Source: Protostelium mycophagum
Taxonomy: Eukaryota > Evosea > Variosea > Protosteliida > Protosteliaceae
Direction of reading: 5' to 3'
Length of the DNA: 20,757 nucleotides
Assembly: GCA_002081555.1 (NCBI GenBank)
Contig: MZNV01002992.1
Location: 1 to 20,757, forward strand
Position numbers and translations under genes: made by a program. Shown here in pieces: positions 17,027 to 20,757 of this stretch. Positions within the stretch are counted from its first letter, which is position 1, and every line of letters starts with the position of its first letter. The notes below the pieces were generated by a model, which had not been told where the DNA came from, did no database searches, and saw nothing but the letters and a program-made list of their open reading frames with translations.

Positions 17027-18365
17027 TCATTTCTCTATTTCCCCAGGTTCATCTTCGAAAGGGGTGAAATAAAATATAAACATTTCTGGAAGGCTGAACA
17101 CATCCCTCTTCACCGATATATACGAAATTCCTTTCACAAAATGTTCAGAATTCACCCAACTACAACGCGTCAGTATCATCTTGTAAACCAAGAGACCATC
17201 ACCTTTTGAAAGACATGGGGCGGGAGTGACTGTTGATACTGAGCGATTTCATGCACAGCTTTGGATATATTTCGTAGAACCACCGCAGGGTCTCCTCATC
17301 TATCATCTTGTATAGTGCCAGATCCTCTACCGGAGTTGGTAACTCCGCCGTCCATCCAGTCATCTACAACCTGTCATGTTTTTCCCGCCATTTCTGTTTT
17401 TCAAAACGTCGAGAAAATTCACCTTTTTGAATGCGGAATTCACGAAATGTATTACTCCTGATCTTTCAAAAATGATTGTGGGTATATCTACAATGGAGGC
17501 TCCCTGCATTTGCTCTCTTAACTTCTCCATGAACTGTTTTTTTATCATGGATTTTTGTTCTGGCGTGGAGAACTTCCGGAGACCTTCCATTCTGGTCTGG
17601 ATTTGTTCGTAATCTGGCATGCCTTGTCCCAGGTCTATTCCACTGTTGTTCACTCAATATTCATCAAAATTTTTTCAGACAAATTTTGAATTACGAAGAA
17701 AAATTTTGATTTTTAGACATGAATGTTTTTCGTTTTTTGAAAATTGAATATTGATGCACAATTTAGGATGTCATAAATGAGTAATGTGAAGCTAGACTTA
17801 CGCTGCTCTCAAAAGAACATGCAATTTGTCCTTTATGTCTTGCTTTCGTTTGTGCAAGGAGGGTGGTTCTTCATCAATCACCATCTCGTTATGATTTTGT
17901 CCATCATTTGAAGAAGTGAATTCCACAGCAGGAGAAGAATAATTCATCAGAAGGGAGAAGGCGGCATCTGGATCGATCCCTTGTATGGCATTTCCATCCC
18001 ACGCAGGAGCTGCGACAGAGTCTATCGATGTTGTTGATTAACGGACAGAATGAACTCACGATTCTGCAGAAAATTTTCCCAAGAGTCGATCTGTTCTAAG
18101 ATTGGTGTATGAGTCTTTGGATCACTCCCATCTGGCATCATTACTTCTACCAAAGCGTTTGTATATTTTCTCTTTCTGGGTTCTCTAGTTTTGACATCAG
18201 GCTCTTTGCATTCTGTATTCCTTCTTAAACATCTCGTGCATGGACGCCCTGTTGCTGTCAGATTGACATCTGTAGTGAGATTCAACCTCCTTCGCATGAT
18301 ATATGAGCTGTTCTGCAAGATTGACACGCTTTCTTCACTGAATTAGATGAATCTGTTGTGGCCAT
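17027..18365 (-). CDS. Zn2Cys6 + PAS transcription factor, ERT1/AcuK-like
   Basis: Exons read 18365-18287, 18248-18060, 18009-17802, 17642-17423, 17363-17203 and 17159-17027, giving 329 residues. The zinc cluster is exact: C14-x2-C17-x6-C24-x5-C30-x2-C33-x6-C40, split by an intron between its halves. A basic segment (REPRKRKY, about 49-56) may be a nuclear signal. After an acidic, Ser-rich linker comes a PAS-like domain (about 205-300: FVNSAFKKMTGWT). The C-terminus has the SVKRDVFSLPEMFIF text that resembles the end of the fungal gluconeogenesis regulators ERT1, AcuK and AcuM. DNA binding in the nucleus is expected, and a metabolic target is inference. Intron 3 (17643-17801) is long and hairpin-rich, and introns 4 and 5 end in GTTGTAG. 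Confidence 0.88.
17654..17754. repeat. Nested inverted repeats in intron 3 of the Zn2Cys6 gene
   Basis: TCAATATTCA (17654-17663) pairs perfectly with TGAATATTGA (17745-17754). Inside it, 17663-17676 pairs with 17698-17710 with a single bulge (ATCAAAA...TTTTGAT). The RNA could fold into a long A/U-rich stem occupying most of the 159-nt intron. Confidence 0.65.
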
Positions 18366-18474
18366 ATGATGATACGTTTTTGCGATGTGAAATCCAATTT
18401 TCCTTGCCGGTTTTGGAAACCCAATCAACACGACAACGAAAAACAAAAGAGCCACACTTGCTATTGTCATTTAT

Positions 18475-19788
18475 TTATAATCCGTCGTCCTCTGCTGGGA
18501 ATCTCCATGGAATGCGCTCAGCGTAGTTTCGGTGTGGTCTCTCGTGCCACTCCTGGAAAAAGACCTGTCCATGCTTGCTTGTGAATTTGCCGGTGCCTGT
18601 TCGGCCACCGTTTCTCCAGACTCCCTCGTATGTATCTCCCTCGGGCCAGTACAGAGTACCTTGGCCATTTCTCTCATCGTCTACAAACTGTCCTACAAAT
18701 TTTCCGCCGTAGACGTACTCATATGTGGCCACTCCGTGGCGTTGGGATCCTTTCCATTCTCCAATGTAACGATCGCCTGAGGAAATGTGAGATGATGTAG
18801 ACGAAAAGATGTGATACCTGAAGCGTGTTGGTAGATACCATGTCCTTCGATCATGTTTTGTTTGAAAGCTCCTTGGTACTTGTCTCCGTTGGGCCATACT
18901 AATAGTGCGTTGGGGTCTTGTCTTTGGTTCTCGAGGAAGTTGCCGTAGTAAGTGACACCGGTTTGCCATTTGAAGGTACCGCGGCCGTGCTGTTTGTCTT
19001 CGGCCCATTCACCCTCGTATCTGCTATAATTAGAACTGCCACGTGCATACAATAGACAGTACCTGTCACTGTTTGACCAGACGTAGATGCCCTTGCCGGC
19101 CTTCTTATCTTCGGCCCAGAAGCCTTCATAGCGGTCTCCGTCTGACCACGACTTTACTCCGAAGCCGTGGTACTTGTCGGTCTTCCATTCTCCAGAGTAG
19201 GAGGTCTGGTCGGACCATCTCAGGCTGCCGAGGCCTTCCTTTAGGTCGTCCTTCCAGCAGCCGAGATAGACACTGCCGTCGGGGAATGATCTCTTTCCCA
19301 CTCCGTTTCTCTTTCCATTGGTCACATCTCCCTCAAAGATGCCGGCACCTTCTGTGGGCTGGCCCTCTTGGGCGGATATGACAATGGTAGCGGGGCCGTT
19401 GATGAGAGCCAAGGCCTCCGGGGTGGGGTTCATGTGGACAAGGTACTTCACGCGGACGACCCATTTCCAGTCCTTGCCTTGAGAGGCGAGGAAGGCGGCA
19501 TCGACGAAGTAGCCACGCTGGAAGGCATAGGCCTGCCAGGTGACCTCCATCTCGTGCCTCCATTTTCTGTTAACCTGGCAAGCGCGGGCGAAAGTCTTAT
19601 CGTCCTTAATGTGGATCCAGATTTCCTTGCGGATGTCATCTGGTAAGCAAGAGAACCAGCCCTCGGCTAGAGTAGGGACGACGAGGTACTTGTTGCTCTA
19701 GAATTTCATTTAGAATTGGAACTCTATCCCAAAATGTTGCGAAGATACTCACTAGAAATTGGTTCATGGCTTGAATAGAGCAGTCCAT
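18475..19788 (-). CDS. F-box protein with about ten MORN repeats
   Basis: Exons read 19788-19753, 19697-19063, 19020-18818 and 18776-18475, giving 391 residues. Residues about 26-60 form an F-box (WFSCLPDDIRKEIWIHI, then TFARACQVNRKWR), which normally binds Skp1 in an SCF ubiquitin ligase. From about 133 to 375 run roughly ten MORN repeats (YEGEWxxDxxHGxGxxxW), which form an extended beta-sheet that contacts lipids or proteins. A substrate adaptor with a MORN recognition surface is the natural inference. Repeat six (NFLENQRQDPNALLVW) lacks the usual Gly residues. Introns 2 and 3 fall at the starts of repeats. AATAAA overlaps the region just past the stop. The downstream Zn2Cys6 gene starts 110 bp away on the same strand. 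Confidence 0.92.
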
Positions 19789-20392
19789 GATGTAATAGTT
19801 TCTGTGTTTATGTCTAGTATGTATATATTCACAGATATGATTGCCCCTTAAATAGTCAAGGGGTCTTTAGAATTGATCGACGTAGTTATCCGCTTGATCA
19901 AGGGTACAAAGAGGCAGTAGGCGTCCTCTTCGAGTAGAATACAAAAAATGTTATGTGCGGGTCGGACTTAAGACTTTGCAATCCTATCCAACTTTTCAAT
20001 AAAAAAACAGCCGTTGAACGGTAATATTGGATATCCTTGCCCTCACGAAAATATGAGCTGCTGTCGACATAACTTATTCCGCAACATTTTTTGTGAAGAA
20101 AACCACTGAATTACTACTGTCGACAAGATCTGCAGGAAAGTTCCGATGAGTTGTCAAGGAAATTCGGATTCCATTTCGAAAATGCTCAGGATTTGTTCCG
20201 AGCATCCGAGAAAGTCCATCTTTAGAAGCACATGAAAGTCTGAAAGGGGAGCAGAGGGAAAGCTTTTGAGACCTATGAAATCTCTGGTTACATGAATCAA
20301 ACTCTTTCATGCATGTGAACCATCTTGTAAATCGGCTGTTGAGCATCAAAGAGTCAAGCGAAGCATTTGAATGATGATTTATTGACAAGTTT
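19789..20392. other. Intergenic region upstream of the F-box/MORN gene
   Basis: Besides the TATA-like element, this 604-bp stretch holds the 3' flank of the Cys-Pro repeat gene and no ORF I would call. The largest minus-strand ORF (20074-20463) overlaps the last exon of that gene in another frame and is rejected. Two GTCGAC sites (20062 and 20117) lie within similar sequence (CTGTCGACA), possibly a short direct repeat. Confidence 0.3.
19844..19863 (-). promoter_or_regulatory. Inverted repeat with TATA-like core before the F-box/MORN gene
   Basis: CCCCTT (19844-19849) and AAGGGG (19858-19863) form a perfect inverted repeat. On the gene's strand the text CTATTTAAGG runs across it, a TATA-like core about 60 bp upstream of the ATG at 19788. 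This is the best core-promoter candidate in the window. Confidence 0.45.
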
Positions 20393-20757
20393 TCAAAGAA
20401 TGACCAACTCTTCTTTGGCAGTATCCTTCGAGTAAGGGCAACCGTCCTGTATTTCATCAACAAACAAGCACAAATAAAATCACATTTAATGGTGATACAC
20501 CGATGTGTCTATTTTTACCTTGAACGCGGGGCAATCCTTCACCTTGCTCATGTCGATGACCTTTGTTCCGTCAAAAGGGCATTTTCCATCCTTGAAGGCT
20601 GGACAGTCTTTCAACTTCTCAACATCCACATTCTTGTAAGGACATCCGTTCTGTTTTCTTTAGCATTTCATGACTTCTCGTCTAAAAATAGAATGTACTA
20701 CCTTGAAGGCAGGACAGTCTTTGGCTTTGTGTGCGTCGAAAGAGTGAGGGTTAGATG
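20393..20757 (-). CDS. C-terminal end of a Cys-Pro repeat protein (runs off right edge)
   Basis: Exons read 20757-20702, 20650-20519 and 20446-20393, giving the last 79 residues. The sequence is a tandem repeat: DCPAFK followed by NGCPYK or DGKCPF or DGCPYS, with about 20-25-residue spacing. DCPAFK occurs three times. Both introns fall in phase 0 near repeat borders, right after DCPAFK. Paired Cys-Pro motifs resemble haem-regulatory (CP) motifs, so haem or metal binding is possible, as is a structural disulphide or zinc role. The rest of the protein is outside the window, so its main domain is unknown. The protein ends in AKEELVIL. Confidence 0.75.

Noticed and set aside
16569-17030. 153-codon minus-strand ORF
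   Set aside because: It reads straight through the tRNA-Glu gene on the opposite strand and into the 3' end of the Zn2Cys6 gene. Only its distal part (16569-16796) has protein-like composition, and that remains unsupported.
20074-20463. 129-codon minus-strand ORF
   Set aside because: It overlaps the last exon of the Cys-Pro repeat gene in a different frame, and the repeat frame is clearly the coding one.
1-20757. CRISPR array, transposon ends, LTRs or virus-like genes
   Set aside because: I saw no spaced identical repeats, terminal repeats, target-site duplications, or transposase, reverse-transcriptase or capsid motifs.

Overview
The window is nuclear DNA from a gene-dense, intron-rich microbial eukaryote. 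It carries about thirteen protein genes on both strands and one tRNA gene in 20.8 kb. Most introns are 37-60 nt with GT-AG ends, and many end in TGTAG. Gene content suggests a free-living amoebozoan: a TBC-TLDc protein, adenylyl cyclase-associated protein, F-box/MORN and BTB proteins, plus families usually thought of as fungal (a Zn2Cys6-PAS regulator and a secreted protein resembling fungal wall proteins). Base composition is far less AT-rich than in Dictyostelium, so a protosteloid-type amoeba is plausible. That placement is inference. I see no transposon, virus-derived element or CRISPR array.

Layout. 1-1368 (-): 5' two-thirds of a microsomal cytochrome P450, running off the left edge. 1817-3079 (+): secreted cysteine-rich protein with two PIR-like wall-protein units. 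3518-4793 (+): CAMK-like protein kinase, 5' end uncertain. 4851-5884 (-): tubulin-folding cofactor B, sharing an 89-bp head-to-head promoter with 5974-6572 (+), an unrecognised protein with a possible ubiquitin-like fold. 6958-7631 (+): unrecognised protein. 8547-10078 (+): cyclase-associated protein, strongly codon-biased. 10305-13423 (+): 16-exon BSD-TBC-TLDc protein. 13450-14526 (-): intronless BTB protein, tail-to-tail with the TBC gene at 26 bp. 14874-16137 (-): ribonuclease H2 subunit A with an E2F-like site just upstream. 16801-16870 (+): tRNA-Glu(TTC). 17027-18365 (-): Zn2Cys6 + PAS transcription factor of the ERT1/AcuK type. 18475-19788 (-): F-box + MORN protein. 20393-20757 (-): 3' end of a gene made of Cys-Pro repeats.

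The genes form no pathway or operon. They are independent units for actin and microtubule upkeep (CAP, TBCB), membrane traffic or oxidative-stress control (TBC-TLDc), genome maintenance (RNase H2), protein turnover (F-box), gene regulation and signalling. Gene models were built by reading splice junctions by eye and keeping frame and family motifs. Most junctions in the P450, TBCB, CAP, TBC-TLDc, RNASEH2A, Zn2Cys6 and MORN genes are well constrained. The 5' ends of the kinase gene and of the 6958-7631 gene are not.

The most interesting signals are the BSD-TBC-TLDc architecture, the fungal-like secreted protein with exon-bounded repeats, an identical 12-mer just inside three introns of one gene, hairpins in several longer introns, and a Cys-Pro repeat gene whose introns fall at repeat borders.
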